Shown: in pieces, positions 19,472 through 29,539 of the stretch
How the letters are laid out: each line of letters starts with the position of its first letter
Numbering within the stretch: position 1 is the first letter of the stretch
NCBI RefSeq assembly: GCF_013377085.1
Contig: NZ_JACAAX010000010.1
Coordinates: 1-64,000 of the forward strand
Reading direction: 5' to 3'
Length of the DNA: 64,000 nt
DNA from: Rhodoplanes sp.
GTDB lineage: Bacteria > Pseudomonadota > Alphaproteobacteria > Rhizobiales > Xanthobacteraceae
Translations under genes and position numbers: made by a program
The notes under the pieces: generated by a model
What the model saw: only the letters and a program-made list of their open reading frames with translations
Databases searched by the model: none
Told to the model about the DNA's origin: nothing

Positions 19472-20215
19472 GTGTACGACGTCTCGCTGCTGCAGCTTCT
19501 CCTGATCGGCGTCGCCGGCCTGACCACGGCCGTGATCGGCGGCGTCGCCGGCTATGGCACCGGTGCGCTGATGCCGCTCGTGCTGGTGCCGATCGTCGGG
19601 GCCGAGCCGGTAGTGCCGATCATCGCCATCGCGGCGATCTTCAACAATTTTTCGCGCGCCACCGTGTTCAGGAACCAGGTCGACTGGCGGCGCGTGCCGC
19701 TGGTGCTGCTGCCGGCGCTGCCGACCTGCGTGCTGGGCGCCTTTCTCTACACGAGGCTCGACGGCCGCGGCGCCCTGATCGTCATCGGCACCATGCTGGT
19801 GGCGAGCGTGCCGCTGCGGCGCGTGCTGAAGACGCGCGGCGTGCGGCTCGGCCCGGCCGGGCTGGCGGCGAGCGCGACCGGGTGGGGCGTGCTGGTCGGC
19901 GGCACCTCGGGCGCCGGCATCATCCTGATCTCGATGCTGATGGCGGCCGGCCTCGAAGGCGCCGCCGTGATCGCCACCGACGCCGCCATCTCGACCGTGA
20001 CGGGCCTGCTGAAATTCTCGGTGTTCGGCGCCTCCGGCGTCGTCACGGCGCAGGTGCTCGCCATCGGGCTGATGATGGGCATCATCGCGATCCCGGGCGC
20101 CTGGCTGGCCAAGCGCCTGGTCGAGCACCTGCCGATCAAGGTCCACACCGCGATCCTGGACGCCATGGTGATCCTCGGCGGCGCCGCGATGCTGATCCGG
20201 GCAGTGGCCTACTGA
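19472..20215 (+). CDS. TauE/SafE-family membrane transporter
   Basis: A 247-residue integral membrane protein with about eight helices and the TauE/SafE layout: two four-helix halves, each opening with a glycine-rich stretch (GGVAGYGTGALMPL and VGGTSGAGIILIS). Family members are thought to export sulfite, sulfoacetate or other anions. The start is taken as GTG at 19472, six bases after the cca stop; no ATG is available near the first helix and the ribosome site is weak. A second, distinct TauE/SafE gene occurs at 57562-58305. The substrate is unknown. Confidence 0.85.
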   Translation: MYDVSLLQLLLIGVAGLTTAVIGGVAGYGTGALMPLVLVPIVGAEPVVPIIAIAAIFNNFSRATVFRNQVDWRRVPLVLLPALPTCVLGAFLYTRLDGRGALIVIGTMLVASVPLRRVLKTRGVRLGPAGLAASATGWGVLVGGTSGAGIILISMLMAAGLEGAAVIATDAAISTVTGLLKFSVFGASGVVTAQVLAIGLMMGIIAIPGAWLAKRLVEHLPIKVHTAILDAMVILGGAAMLIRAVAY

Positions 20216-20266
20216 GGCGGACCACCATACATTTTCGAGATTTGCCACCCGACAGGGGTCCGGACA

Positions 20267-20707
20267 TCAAGAGAAAAGCGGATTGACCACGACAGTTTCG
20301 CCGCCGGAGAACTGCTTGAAGTCGCGATCGGCGGACCACAGCTCGCGGACCGCATGCTGCCGACACAGTGCCAGGATCCGGGCGTCGTGGACGCGCGCAC
20401 CGACGATCCGACGCTCCGTGACCAAGGCTCGAAGCGCGAACCAATGTCGCTCGGTCTCGCCCAGAACGACGAGCGTCGGCGATTCAAACCAAGCGTCGAC
20501 CTGATCGACAGCGGCCGTGATCGGTGTCGGCGGATCGTAGATGCGGGGATGTGTGACGATCGCAAGGAACTCGTGCAGGCACGGCCACGGGATCGCCCAC
20601 CTTTGGCTGCCTTCGGCGAGCGAACGTAGGCAGCGTTCGGCCGGCCCATGGAACGGCGAATCCTCGCGATGCGCATAGACGAGAATATTGGTGTCGACGG
20701 CGATCAC
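20267..20707 (-). CDS. vapC: PIN-domain toxin of a VapBC module
   Basis: A 146-residue PIN-domain ribonuclease. The acidic residues expected for metal binding appear in VDTNILVYAH (first Asp), LHEFLAIVTHPRI (Glu), ARVHDARILALC and SADRDF. The GTG start at 20707 overlaps the antitoxin stop (GTGA), typical translational coupling. Such toxins cut specific RNAs, often initiator tRNA or rRNA, when free of the antitoxin. The module lies between unrelated genes and could be mobile, but no flanking repeats are seen. Confidence 0.88.
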   Translation of the reverse strand: MIAVDTNILVYAHREDSPFHGPAERCLRSLAEGSQRWAIPWPCLHEFLAIVTHPRIYDPPTPITAAVDQVDAWFESPTLVVLGETERHWFALRALVTERRIVGARVHDARILALCRQHAVRELWSADRDFKQFSGGETVVVNPLFS

Positions 20708-20949
20708 CCGCCTCGACCCTCCTGTGCGATCTCCCGCAGCCGATCCCAGCCCGCGTCGCGGGCCGCCGGCGCCAGCCCCCGACCCTTGAAACTCGCCTTG
20801 CGCAAACGGAAGACCGGCGCAGCACCCCGGTCGGCCAGGATGTGCCGAAGCCCCTGCTCGACCAGCGCATCGACCGTCGTGGCTTCGCGCGCCGCCACGT
20901 CGCGGGCTTCGCGAAGCAGGGCGTCGGCGATGTCGAGCGTCGTTTTCAT
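20704..20949 (-). CDS. vapB: VapB-type antitoxin
   Basis: An 81-residue antitoxin. The N-terminus MKTTLDIADALLREARDVAA is a ribbon-helix-helix DNA-binding unit, and the C-terminal half (GAAPVFRLRKASFKGRGL and following) is the likely toxin-binding tail. It is the first gene of the module and overlaps vapC by 4 bases. By analogy it neutralises VapC and represses its own promoter. The upstream 90 bases hold short inverted ATAAGC elements that may be its operator; this is only suggestive. Confidence 0.85.
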   Translation of the reverse strand: MKTTLDIADALLREARDVAAREATTVDALVEQGLRHILADRGAAPVFRLRKASFKGRGLAPAARDAGWDRLREIAQEGRGG

Positions 20950-21115
20950 GCGGGCTTATGATCTCAATCGACCAACGCCACAGCTTATCGCCGAGACGGG
21001 CTGCGGGCAACGCCGTGCCGCCGGCGACACGCTGGCAGCATCACTCCTCGTCCTCCTCCTCGTCGGCGAAATCGCCGGCGAGGCGGAGGCCGTCGATCCA
21101 GGTCTCGCCGTTGCG

Positions 21116-22222
21116 CTAGATCACGGTCCGCGACGTGATGCCGCCGTGGTCCGCGAAAGCCTGCGCCAGCGTTTCCGAATGGGTGACCACCCAGATCTGA
21201 CTGCGCGTCGCGGCCCGGATGATCATACGGGCGAGCGGCGCCAGCAGCTCCGGATGCAGGCTCGCCTCCGGCTCGTTGAGGGCGATGAATCCCGGCAGGC
21301 GATAGCCGAGCAGCGCGCCGGCGAGTGCGAGATAGCGCAACGTTCCATCCGACAGCTCGCCCGCCTCGAACACCCGCTTGGGGTAATCGGGAAACATCAG
21401 CCCGAACGATGCCGTGCGGCCGGGCGGCGGGACGACCAGGCGGGCCCCCGGAAAGGCATCGTCGATCGCCCGGTCGAGCTCCGACGTATCCTCGCGGATA
21501 TGGACGAGCGTGGCGAATACGGCGGCGAGGTCGGCGCCGTCGGAGGACAGCGTCGGGGTCGTCACGGCGAGGCAGGGCTGGCGCAGCGGCGCGGCGCGGT
21601 CGGAGCGGAGGTCGTGATAGAACCGCCAATCCAGCATGGCGCGTCGGACGGCGTCGACCTCGGGAAAGCGCGCCGCATCCTGCATGGCGGCGAGCGCGGT
21701 TTCCGAGGCGAGCAGATGCAGGGCAAAGGGCTGCTTGCGTCCCTTGTCGTCGAGCGCCGTGGCGCGCGGGCCGGCGCGTTCCAGCAGCCTGAGCGGCCGG
21801 CGGCCGCTCTGGGAGACCAGCGTCTCCTGCTTGATCTGCGGCTCGAGCTGGAACGCCGCGTCCGTCACCTTGGGCAACCCGATCTCGTGCTCGTATGAAA
21901 ACGTCAGCCCGGCGTGGACGTCGTAGGCGAGCTCGCCCTGCTCCCGGTCGTCGTTGCCGGCGGCGAGGTCGACCGACAGCTTGATGCGGGCCGGCTGGCC
22001 GACCCGTCGCGGGCCGGCCCACAGGGCCGACTCCATCCCGCCCTCGGCGGCGAGCTCGCGCGCCAGGGTGCCGGCAGCGGCCGCCTGCAGGAGCTGCAGG
22101 CTGCGGTAGAGATTGCTCTTTCCGACCCCGTTGGCGCCGACGAAGACGGTCAGCCGGCCGACCGGGAAGCGGATCGCGCGGAGCGATCGATAGCCGGCGA
22201 CGCCGACCTCGCGGATGACCAT
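21116..22222 (-). CDS. RecF/SMC-like AAA ATPase, possibly truncated by an amber codon
   Basis: A 368-residue predicted ATPase of the OLD/RecF-like group (COG4637 type). Walker A is FVGANGVGKSNL near the N-terminus; the ABC-like signature is LSDGTLRYLALAGALL; Walker B is LPGFIALNEPEASLHPELL, and the switch His is VVTHSE. The first stop is TAG at 21116-21118, but the same frame continues for 24 sensible codons (RNGETWIDGLRLAG..., acidic tail) to TGA at 21041. That tail looks like the native C-terminus. The missing part lies beyond the catalytic core, so the shortened protein may work. Function unknown. Confidence 0.8.
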   Translation of the reverse strand: MVIREVGVAGYRSLRAIRFPVGRLTVFVGANGVGKSNLYRSLQLLQAAAAGTLARELAAEGGMESALWAGPRRVGQPARIKLSVDLAAGNDDREQGELAYDVHAGLTFSYEHEIGLPKVTDAAFQLEPQIKQETLVSQSGRRPLRLLERAGPRATALDDKGRKQPFALHLLASETALAAMQDAARFPEVDAVRRAMLDWRFYHDLRSDRAAPLRQPCLAVTTPTLSSDGADLAAVFATLVHIREDTSELDRAIDDAFPGARLVVPPPGRTASFGLMFPDYPKRVFEAGELSDGTLRYLALAGALLGYRLPGFIALNEPEASLHPELLAPLARMIIRAATRSQIWVVTHSETLAQAFADHGGITSRTVI

Positions 22223-22256
22223 GCCCCCTCACCACAGTCCCGTCACGGCGATCCCG

Positions 22257-23180
22257 TCACGGCCATTTCACCAGCGGCGGCATCGACGAGAGGATCGACT
22301 CGACATTACCGCCGGTCTTGAGGCCGAACACGGTGCCGCGGTCGTAGAGCAGATTGTACTCGACATAGCGGCCGCGGCGAACGAGCTGCTCGTCGCGCTC
22401 GGCGTCATTCCAGGGCGTTGCGACATTGCTGCGAATGATGGCCGGATAGGCGCCGAGAAATGCCTCGCCGACGTCGCGCGTGAAGGCGAGGTCGGCGGCC
22501 CAGTCGCCGGAATCGAGCCAGTCGTAGAAAATGCCGCCGACGCCACGCGGCTCCTTGCGGTGTGGGAGGAAGAAGTACTCGTCGCACCACGCCTTCAGCC
22601 GGTCGTGAGAGGCGACCGCGGCATGCGCCTCGCAGGCCCGTCGCATCGCCGCATGGAACGCCACCGTGTCGGGATCGTCCTGGGTGCGGCGGCGCGCCAG
22701 CACCGGGGTGAGGTCGCCGCCGCCGCCGAACCAGGCGCGGCTCGTCACCACGAAGCGGGTGTTCATGTGCGCGGTCGGCGCATGCGGATTCAATGGATGG
22801 GCGATCAGCGAGATGCCCGAGGCCCAGAAGCGCGGATCCTCGGCGGCGCCCGGGATGTCCTTGCGGAACTCGGGGGCGAACTCGCCGTGCACGGTCGAGA
22901 CGTGGACGCCGACCTTCTCGAAGACGCGGCCGTGCATCATCGACATCACGCCGCCGCCGCCGGCCGCGCCCGAATGGTCGGTGCGGCTCCATGGCGTGCG
23001 CACGAAGCGACCCGGCGCACCGACATAGAGTGTCGCCGGAGCGTCGTCCTCGATCGCCTCGAAGGCGGCGCAGATGCGGTCGCGCAGCCCTTCGAACCAG
23101 GCTCTGGCCTCGCCCTTGCGGGTTTCGAGCACGGCGGGCTCGGGCAGCGGCGAGGAGGCAGCGGGGGTGAGGGGGGGCAT
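22257..23180 (-). CDS. hemF: Oxygen-dependent coproporphyrinogen III oxidase
   Basis: A 307-residue enzyme that oxidatively decarboxylates coproporphyrinogen III to protoporphyrinogen IX in haem biosynthesis. Conserved stretches include [22 protein letters not shown], the YDWLDSGDW region, and the C-terminal [15 protein letters not shown] and [18 protein letters not shown]. The length fits the family. The gene is minus-strand, 34 bases downstream of the ATPase start, and alone in its pathway here. The upstream region has a TTGACC element but no convincing FNR box. Confidence 0.95.
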   Translation of the reverse strand: MPPLTPAASSPLPEPAVLETRKGEARAWFEGLRDRICAAFEAIEDDAPATLYVGAPGRFVRTPWSRTDHSGAAGGGGVMSMMHGRVFEKVGVHVSTVHGEFAPEFRKDIPGAAEDPRFWASGISLIAHPLNPHAPTAHMNTRFVVTSRAWFGGGGDLTPVLARRRTQDDPDTVAFHAAMRRACEAHAAVASHDRLKAWCDEYFFLPHRKEPRGVGGIFYDWLDSGDWAADLAFTRDVGEAFLGAYPAIIRSNVATPWNDAERDEQLVRRGRYVEYNLLYDRGTVFGLKTGGNVESILSSMPPLVKWP

Positions 23181-23306
23181 GTCGGGGGCGTCCGGGTTTG
23201 GCTTTGCGATAATGTTTAGAGGGTCAAGGATGCGGCCCGGTGAGGGGCCACCTGATCAGATCGGTCGCGTTGCTCGTCTCGCTCGCGCCCATACGATCCT
23301 CCGCGA

Positions 23307-23777
23307 CTAATCTCGGGAGACTAGATGGTTGTCGCCGGTCTGGCGCAAGGCCTCGCCGACCGTCATGGCGCAGGCCATCGCGACATTGAGCGAGCGCAGG
23401 CCGGGCCGCATCGGGATCAGCAGCCGGGCATCGGCGGTGGCGTGGACGCGCTCCGGCACGCCGCCGGATTCGCGGCCGAGAAGCAGCACATCGTCGGCCG
23501 AGAAGCGATGCTCCAGATAAGGTGTCGCGGCCGCCGTGGTGAGCAGCACCAGGCGCAGGCCGCGCGCCCGCCGGAACGCCTCGAAGGCATCGAACGAGGC
23601 GTGGCGGGTCAGCCGCACATGGTCGAGATAGTCCATGCCGGCGCGGCGAAACGCACGGTCCGTGGTGGGAAATCCGGCCGGCTCGATCAGATCGGCGTCG
23701 AGGCCGAGGCAGGCCGCGAGGCGGAGGATCGTCCCGGTGTTCTGCGGGATGTCGGGTTCGTAGAGGGCGATCCGCAT
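23307..23777 (-). CDS. trmL: tRNA (cytidine(34)-2'-O)-methyltransferase
   Basis: A 156-residue SPOUT-class methyltransferase that 2'-O-methylates the wobble base of tRNA-Leu isoacceptors using S-adenosylmethionine. It starts with the family motif MRIALYEPDIPQNTGTILR and shows the knotted C-terminal pieces LLLGRESGGVP, LLIPMRPG and RSLNVAMACAM. ATG at 23777 is chosen because the conserved protein starts exactly there; the frame upstream has no family resemblance. It is divergent from the Rieske gene, an arrangement seen in many Rhizobiales. Confidence 0.92.
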   Translation of the reverse strand: MRIALYEPDIPQNTGTILRLAACLGLDADLIEPAGFPTTDRAFRRAGMDYLDHVRLTRHASFDAFEAFRRARGLRLVLLTTAAATPYLEHRFSADDVLLLGRESGGVPERVHATADARLLIPMRPGLRSLNVAMACAMTVGEALRQTGDNHLVSRD

Positions 23778-24141
23778 GGCCTCAGCGGCTTGTCCGGACA
23801 CGGCCGATGTCAGCTCCGCGAACGCATCGCCACGCGCCGTCCGCCGGTCGCGGACATGACGAACAATCGACACCGCTCGACCGCACCGTCTCACCTCCCG
23901 GCAGCCGGCCGGCCACACCGCTACGGGGACCGGGACGCCGTCGCCTCATCCTATTTGCCATATGCGGCTCTCGGCAACTGGACGGGCTTGCGCTTCCCGG
24001 GGAAAGGATGCCAATAGGAGATTAAGGTGGCGTGGAGTGCGCCTCCCGCGAGCCCGGCGCCGCGATTGTTCCCGCCGCCGGCTTTGCTCGGGCCCGCCCT
24101 CCCGGGGTTGCCCGCCCATCGATTGAAAGGGACCGAAGACT
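23778..24141. other. Divergent intergenic region, trmL / petA
   Basis: A 364-base gap containing the upstream regions of both trmL and the bc1 operon. A short inverted repeat, TTGCC-N13-GGCAA, lies at 23955-23977. No clear -35/-10 pair, terminator or coding frame with a ribosome site was found; the open frames here look like high-GC background. Confidence 0.4.
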
Positions 24142-24672
24142 GTGACCAATCCGTCATTGCCAGCCGAGCCGACCCGGCGCGATTTCCTTTACATCGCCAC
24201 CGGCGCGGTCGGCGCGATCGGAGGCGCATTTGTTCTCGTGCCGCTGATCGCCCAGATGAACCCCAACGCCTCGACCATCGCGGCGGGTGCGCCGATCGAG
24301 GTCGACCTCGCGCCGATCGCGGAGGGGCAGGTCATCAAGGTGACCTGGCGCGGCAAGCCGATCTTCATCTCGCACCGGACCAAGCAGGAGGTCGAGCAGG
24401 CCCAGTCCGTCAAGATGAGCCAGCTCCCCGATCCGCAGACCGACCAGGACCGGACCAAGCCCGGGCACGAGCAGTGGCTCGTCGTTGTCGGCATCTGCAC
24501 CCATCTGGGCTGCATCCCGATCGCCAAGTCGGGTGATTACGGCGGATGGTTCTGCCCCTGCCACGGGTCGCAGTACGACGACTCCGGCCGCATCCGTCAG
24601 GGACCGGCGCCGGCGAACCTGCCCATTCCGCCGTACCGCTTCGTATCCGATTCCAAGATCGAGATCGGCTGA
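24142..24672 (+). CDS. petA: Ubiquinol-cytochrome c reductase, Rieske iron-sulfur subunit
   Basis: A 176-residue Rieske protein of the cytochrome bc1 complex. A twin-arginine-like N-terminus (TRRDFLYIA) precedes a single membrane anchor (about residues 20-40). The 2Fe-2S motifs are CTHLGC and CPCHGS, supplying two Cys and two His ligands plus the disulfide pair. It carries electrons from ubiquinol to cytochrome c1. The start is GTG with GAAAGGGA upstream. It is 42 bases ahead of fbcH in the usual fbc order. Confidence 0.95.
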   Translation: MTNPSLPAEPTRRDFLYIATGAVGAIGGAFVLVPLIAQMNPNASTIAAGAPIEVDLAPIAEGQVIKVTWRGKPIFISHRTKQEVEQAQSVKMSQLPDPQTDQDRTKPGHEQWLVVVGICTHLGCIPIAKSGDYGGWFCPCHGSQYDDSGRIRQGPAPANLPIPPYRFVSDSKIEIG

Positions 24673-24714
24673 CGCGGCCTCCGGACCGCAGCGCCCTCCG
24701 GACAGAGACACACC

Positions 24715-26826
24715 ATGAGTGGACCTTCCAAGTTTCAGCCGACGCATCCCGTGCTCAAGTGGTTCGAGGCGCGGCTTCCCATCCTCAGCCTGCTGTACGA
24801 TTCGTTCGTCTCCTACCCGACGCCACGGAACCTGAACTTCCTGTGGACGTTCGGCGCGATCCTGTCGTTCCTGCTGATGATCCAGATCGTCACCGGCATC
24901 ATCCTGGTGATGCATTACACGGCGAACGCCGACCTCGCCTTCGCATCGATCGAGCAGATGATGCGCGACGTGAACTACGGCTGGCTGCTCCGCTATGCGC
25001 ACGCCAACGGCTCGGCGCTGTTCTTCTTCGCCGTCTACATCCACATGTTCCGCGGCATGTATTACGGCTCCTACAAGGAGCCCCGCGAGGTGCTGTGGAT
25101 CATCGGCGTGATCATCTATCTGCTGATGATGGCGACCGGCTTCCTCGGCTACGTGCTGCCCTGGGGCCAGATGAGCTACTGGGCCGCCACCGTCATCACC
25201 AACCTGTTCTCGGCCGTTCCGATCGTCGGCGAGACCTTGGTGACCTGGCTGTGGGGCGGCTACTCGGTCGGCAATCCGACGCTGACGCGCTTCTTCTCGC
25301 TGCACTACCTGCTGCCCTTCGTGATCGTCGCCTTCGTGGTGCTGCACGTCTGGGCCCTGCATGTGGTGGGTCAGAACAATCCGGCCGGCGTCGAGCCCAA
25401 GTCCGACGAGGACACGGTGCCGTTCACGCCCTATGCCACGTTCAAGGATCTGTTCTTCTTCTCGGCGTTCATGCTGCTGTTCTGCTGGTTCCTGTTCTAC
25501 CTGCCGAACTATCTCGGGCACGCCGACAACTACATCCCGGCCAATCCGAGCGTGACGCCCGCCCACATCGTGCCCGAATGGTACTATCTGCCGTTCTACG
25601 CGATCCTGCGGGCCATCCCGAACAAGCTCGCGGGCGTCATCGCCCTGTTCGCCTCGATCCTCATCCTCGCCTTCCTGCCCTGGCTCGACACCTCGAAGGT
25701 CAAGTCGGGACGCTATCGGCCGCTGTTCAAGATCTTCTTCTGGATCTGGATCGCCACCTGCATCGTGCTCGGATGGCTCGGTGCGATGCCGGCGGAAGGC
25801 GGCTACGTGATCGCGTCGCGGATCCTGACGGCCTGGTACTTCCTGCACTTCATCGTCGTGCTGCCGGTCATCGGCATGATCGAGAAGCCGCTGCCGGTGC
25901 CGGACTCGATCACCGAGGACCATATCGGCGGTCACAAGAAGAAGGCGGGCGCCGTCGCGGCCCTGGTGGCGCTCGCCGCCCTGGTCGGCCTGTCGGTGTC
26001 GAGCGAGCCGGCCCGGGCGTCGTCCGAGCAGCCGAAGCCGCCCCAGCAGACCTGGACGTTCGCCGGTCCGTTCGGGACCTTCGACCGCGCCCAGCTCCAA
26101 CGCGGCTTCCAGGTCTATCGCGAGGTCTGCTCGGCCTGCCACGGGCTCTCGCTCATGTCCTTCCGCAACCTGGCGGAGCCGGGCGGACCCGGCTTCACCA
26201 CGGCGCAGGCGGCCGCGGTTGCCGCCGAGGCCAAGGTCAAGGACGGCCCGAACGACCAGGGCGAGATGTTCGAGCGGCCCGGCCGGCTGGCCGACCGCTT
26301 CCAGTCGCCCTATCCGAACCCGCAGGCTGCCGCGGCGGCCTTCAACGGGGCGGCGCCGCCCGACCTGTCGGTGATGGCCAAGGCCCGCACCTACGAGCGC
26401 GGCTTCCCGACCTTCCTGTTCGACATCCTGACCCAGTACCAGGAGAACGGCGTCGACTACATGGTGGCGCTGCTCGGCGGCTACGAGGATCCGCCGGCGG
26501 ACTTCAAGCTGCCGGACGGGAGCAACTACAACAAGTACTTCCCGGGCCATGCGGTGGCGATGCCGCCGCCGCTGGCGGACGGGGTGGTCGCCTACACGGA
26601 CGGTTCGCCCCAGACGCTGAATCAGTACGCCAAGGACGTCGCGGCATTCCTGATGTGGACGGCAGAACCGCATCTCGAGGCGCGCAAGCGCCTCGGCTTC
26701 CAGACCATGATCTTCCTGCTCGTCCTCACCGGTCTGCTCTACTTCACCAAGAAGAAGATCTGGCACGACGTCGAGCATCCGACCGAGGCGGCGCCCGGCC
26801 AGGATCCCAAGGCGACGAAGATCTGA
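24715..26826 (+). CDS. fbcH: Fused cytochrome b / cytochrome c1 precursor of the bc1 complex
   Basis: A 703-residue fusion. The first 415 or so residues are cytochrome b with the haem-bearing helices, the [20 protein letters not shown] segment and [12 protein letters not shown] at the quinol site. An internal signal-like helix ([18 protein letters not shown], about 424-441) ending in ARA leads into cytochrome c1, which has the haem motif [13 protein letters not shown] near the end and a C-terminal anchor ([13 protein letters not shown]). In Bradyrhizobium and relatives the precursor is cleaved here by signal peptidase to give separate subunits. A hairpin terminator follows. Confidence 0.96.
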   Translation: MSGPSKFQPTHPVLKWFEARLPILSLLYDSFVSYPTPRNLNFLWTFGAILSFLLMIQIVTGIILVMHYTANADLAFASIEQMMRDVNYGWLLRYAHANGSALFFFAVYIHMFRGMYYGSYKEPREVLWIIGVIIYLLMMATGFLGYVLPWGQMSYWAATVITNLFSAVPIVGETLVTWLWGGYSVGNPTLTRFFSLHYLLPFVIVAFVVLHVWALHVVGQNNPAGVEPKSDEDTVPFTPYATFKDLFFFSAFMLLFCWFLFYLPNYLGHADNYIPANPSVTPAHIVPEWYYLPFYAILRAIPNKLAGVIALFASILILAFLPWLDTSKVKSGRYRPLFKIFFWIWIATCIVLGWLGAMPAEGGYVIASRILTAWYFLHFIVVLPVIGMIEKPLPVPDSITEDHIGGHKKKAGAVAALVALAALVGLSVSSEPARASSEQPKPPQQTWTFAGPFGTFDRAQLQRGFQVYREVCSACHGLSLMSFRNLAEPGGPGFTTAQAAAVAAEAKVKDGPNDQGEMFERPGRLADRFQSPYPNPQAAAAAFNGAAPPDLSVMAKARTYERGFPTFLFDILTQYQENGVDYMVALLGGYEDPPADFKLPDGSNYNKYFPGHAVAMPPPLADGVVAYTDGSPQTLNQYAKDVAAFLMWTAEPHLEARKRLGFQTMIFLLVLTGLLYFTKKKIWHDVEHPTEAAPGQDPKATKI

Positions 26827-26855
26827 GCCTACCTCCGATAACGGAGGCGTCACGG

Positions 26856-26888
26856 ACCGGCCCGCGCAAGCGGGCCGGTTTCGTTTTT
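26856..26888 (+). terminator. Rho-independent terminator of petA-fbcH
   Basis: A perfect 10-base-pair stem, ACCGGCCCGC / GCGGGCCGGT, with a GCAA loop, followed by TTCGTTTTT, 30 bases after the fbcH stop. A smaller CCTCCG/CGGAGG hairpin lies just before it at 26832-26847. Confidence 0.88.
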
Positions 26889-26940
26889 GGGGGGTGTGTT
26901 TTGGCGAATGGGGCCGAGGCGAAGCGCGCGGGGGTCTTCG

Positions 26941-27077
26941 CCTCCCCCTGGAGGGGGGAGGTCGGTGGACGAAGTCCGCCGGGAGAGGGTGATCGGCGAA
27001 GCCGGTGTTTGTGGCTTCACCCCACCCCGGACGTCCGCTGACGCGGACGCCCGACCCTCCCCCTCCAGGGGAGGGTA
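26941..27077. repeat. Extragenic palindromic repeat, family D copy 1
   Basis: An inverted repeat whose ends are CCTCCCCCTGGAGGGGGGAGG and CCTCCCCCTCCAGGGGAGGG, with internal hairpins CGGACGTCCG-like and GGCGAAGCC. It lies between convergent fbcH and ubiG. Three other copies with different stem sequences but the same CCCTCTCCCC / GGGGAGAGGG theme occur at 40150, 54641 and 57119. Confidence 0.7.
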
Positions 27078-27096
27078 AAAGCCAGAGCTCCTCGAC

Positions 27097-27849
27097 CTAC
27101 GCCGCCTTCTCGGCCGCGATCATGTAGTTGACGTCCATGTCGCGGGCGAGCGACCAGCGGTCGGCGAGCGGATTGTAGATCACGCCGCTCTCGTCGGCGA
27201 CGCTCAGCCCGGCCTGCTCCATGGCGGCCTCGAGCTCCTTCGGGGTGACGAACTTGTCCCACTGGTGGGTGCCGACCGGCAGCCAGCGCAGCACATATTC
27301 GGCGCCGACGATGGCCAGCGCCCAGCTCTTGAGGGTGCGGTTGAGGGTCGCCGCCACCATCAGGCCGCCGGGCTTGGCCATGCCGGCACAGACCGAGACG
27401 AACAGCGGCACGTCGGTGACGTGCTCCACCACCTCCATGGCCAGCACCACGTCGAATCGCTCCCCGGCCTCGGCCAGCGTCTCGGCCGTGGTGTTGCGGT
27501 AGTCGATGGCGAGGCCGCTCTTGGCGGCATGCAGCCTGGCGACCTCGATATTGGTGACCGCCGGGTCGGCTCCGACCACGCTGGCGCCGAGCCGCGCCAG
27601 CGGCTCCGAGAGGATGCCGCCGCCGCAGCCGATATCGAGAAAGCGCAGGCCCGACAGGCAGTCGATCCGCCGCGGGTCGCGCCCGAATCGCGCGCAGGCC
27701 GCGTCACGGACCCAGGCGAGCCGGACCGGGTTGAACTTGTGCAGCGTCGCCATCTTGCCGCGCGGATCCCACCAGGTCTCGGCGATCGCCTCGAAACGGG
27801 CGATTTCGGCCGCGTCGACCGTGGTGGACCTGTCGAAATCGATGCTCAT
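27097..27849 (-). CDS. ubiG: Bifunctional 3-demethylubiquinone 3-O-methyltransferase / 2-polyprenyl-6-hydroxyphenol methylase
   Basis: A 250-residue S-adenosylmethionine-dependent methyltransferase for both O-methylations of ubiquinone synthesis. Motif I is [17 protein letters not shown], followed by VVGADPA and LAMEVVEHV (motif II). The typical UbiG opening [15 protein letters not shown] precedes them, and TLNRTLKSW and [11 protein letters not shown] come after. ATG at 27849 is the family start, with a weak ribosome site. It is divergent from aspartate kinase, which is its usual neighbour in Rhizobiales. Confidence 0.95.
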   Translation of the reverse strand: MSIDFDRSTTVDAAEIARFEAIAETWWDPRGKMATLHKFNPVRLAWVRDAACARFGRDPRRIDCLSGLRFLDIGCGGGILSEPLARLGASVVGADPAVTNIEVARLHAAKSGLAIDYRNTTAETLAEAGERFDVVLAMEVVEHVTDVPLFVSVCAGMAKPGGLMVAATLNRTLKSWALAIVGAEYVLRWLPVGTHQWDKFVTPKELEAAMEQAGLSVADESGVIYNPLADRWSLARDMDVNYMIAAEKAA

Positions 27850-28009
27850 GAAAACTGTCCGATGCTGGCGTCCGGCGGGACGCGGCGATGCGGGCGGGGC
27901 CGTTGCCATCGCGGGCCCCCGCCGTTATGTATACGCGCCTTTTTCGCGCCGGGATCAGCGCCATGCAAGCTTTCCCGCGCGCCCGTATCCGAAGGACGAC
28001 CACGCCGCC

Positions 28010-29260
<1,251 letters not shown>

Positions 29261-29400
29261 GCGGGATTGCGCGGCCGGTCGTCCCGGCCGGCCGAACGCC
29301 CCGGCAGGCCACCGGGGGGCGCCAGACGACCGACAAAGCCGTTCAGTCGCAAAGTGTTGGACAATAAGGAAAAGAGCTGCGTCGCAGCACGTCCTTTCGC

Positions 29401-29429
29401 TTGCAGCGCACACGGCGCATTCGCTATAG
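29401..29429 (+). promoter_or_regulatory. Putative sigma-70-type promoter for ptsP
   Basis: TTGCAG and CTATAG separated by exactly 17 bases, about 110 bases before the ptsP start, inside the 279-base lysC-ptsP gap. This is a sequence match only; the rest of the gap shows no other feature. Confidence 0.5.
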
Positions 29430-29539
29430 CCGTCTTGGAGTCGCGCGACAGGCCCGCCCCGGCGCGATTCTCCGAACCGGACCCGAAACCTCTCGTCCGG
29501 GCCGGCCCCTGGTGATGCGACCCGGAAGGACCTCACGCG

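Noticed and set aside
23181-23306. FNR/FixK control of hemF
   Set aside because: No TTGAT-N4-ATCAA-like dyad was found upstream; only a TTGACC hexamer without a matching -10.
24154-26853. Long minus-strand frame opposite petA-fbcH
   Set aside because: It is the complement of two clear bc1 genes; the protein is repetitive in His, Arg and Asp and resembles nothing.
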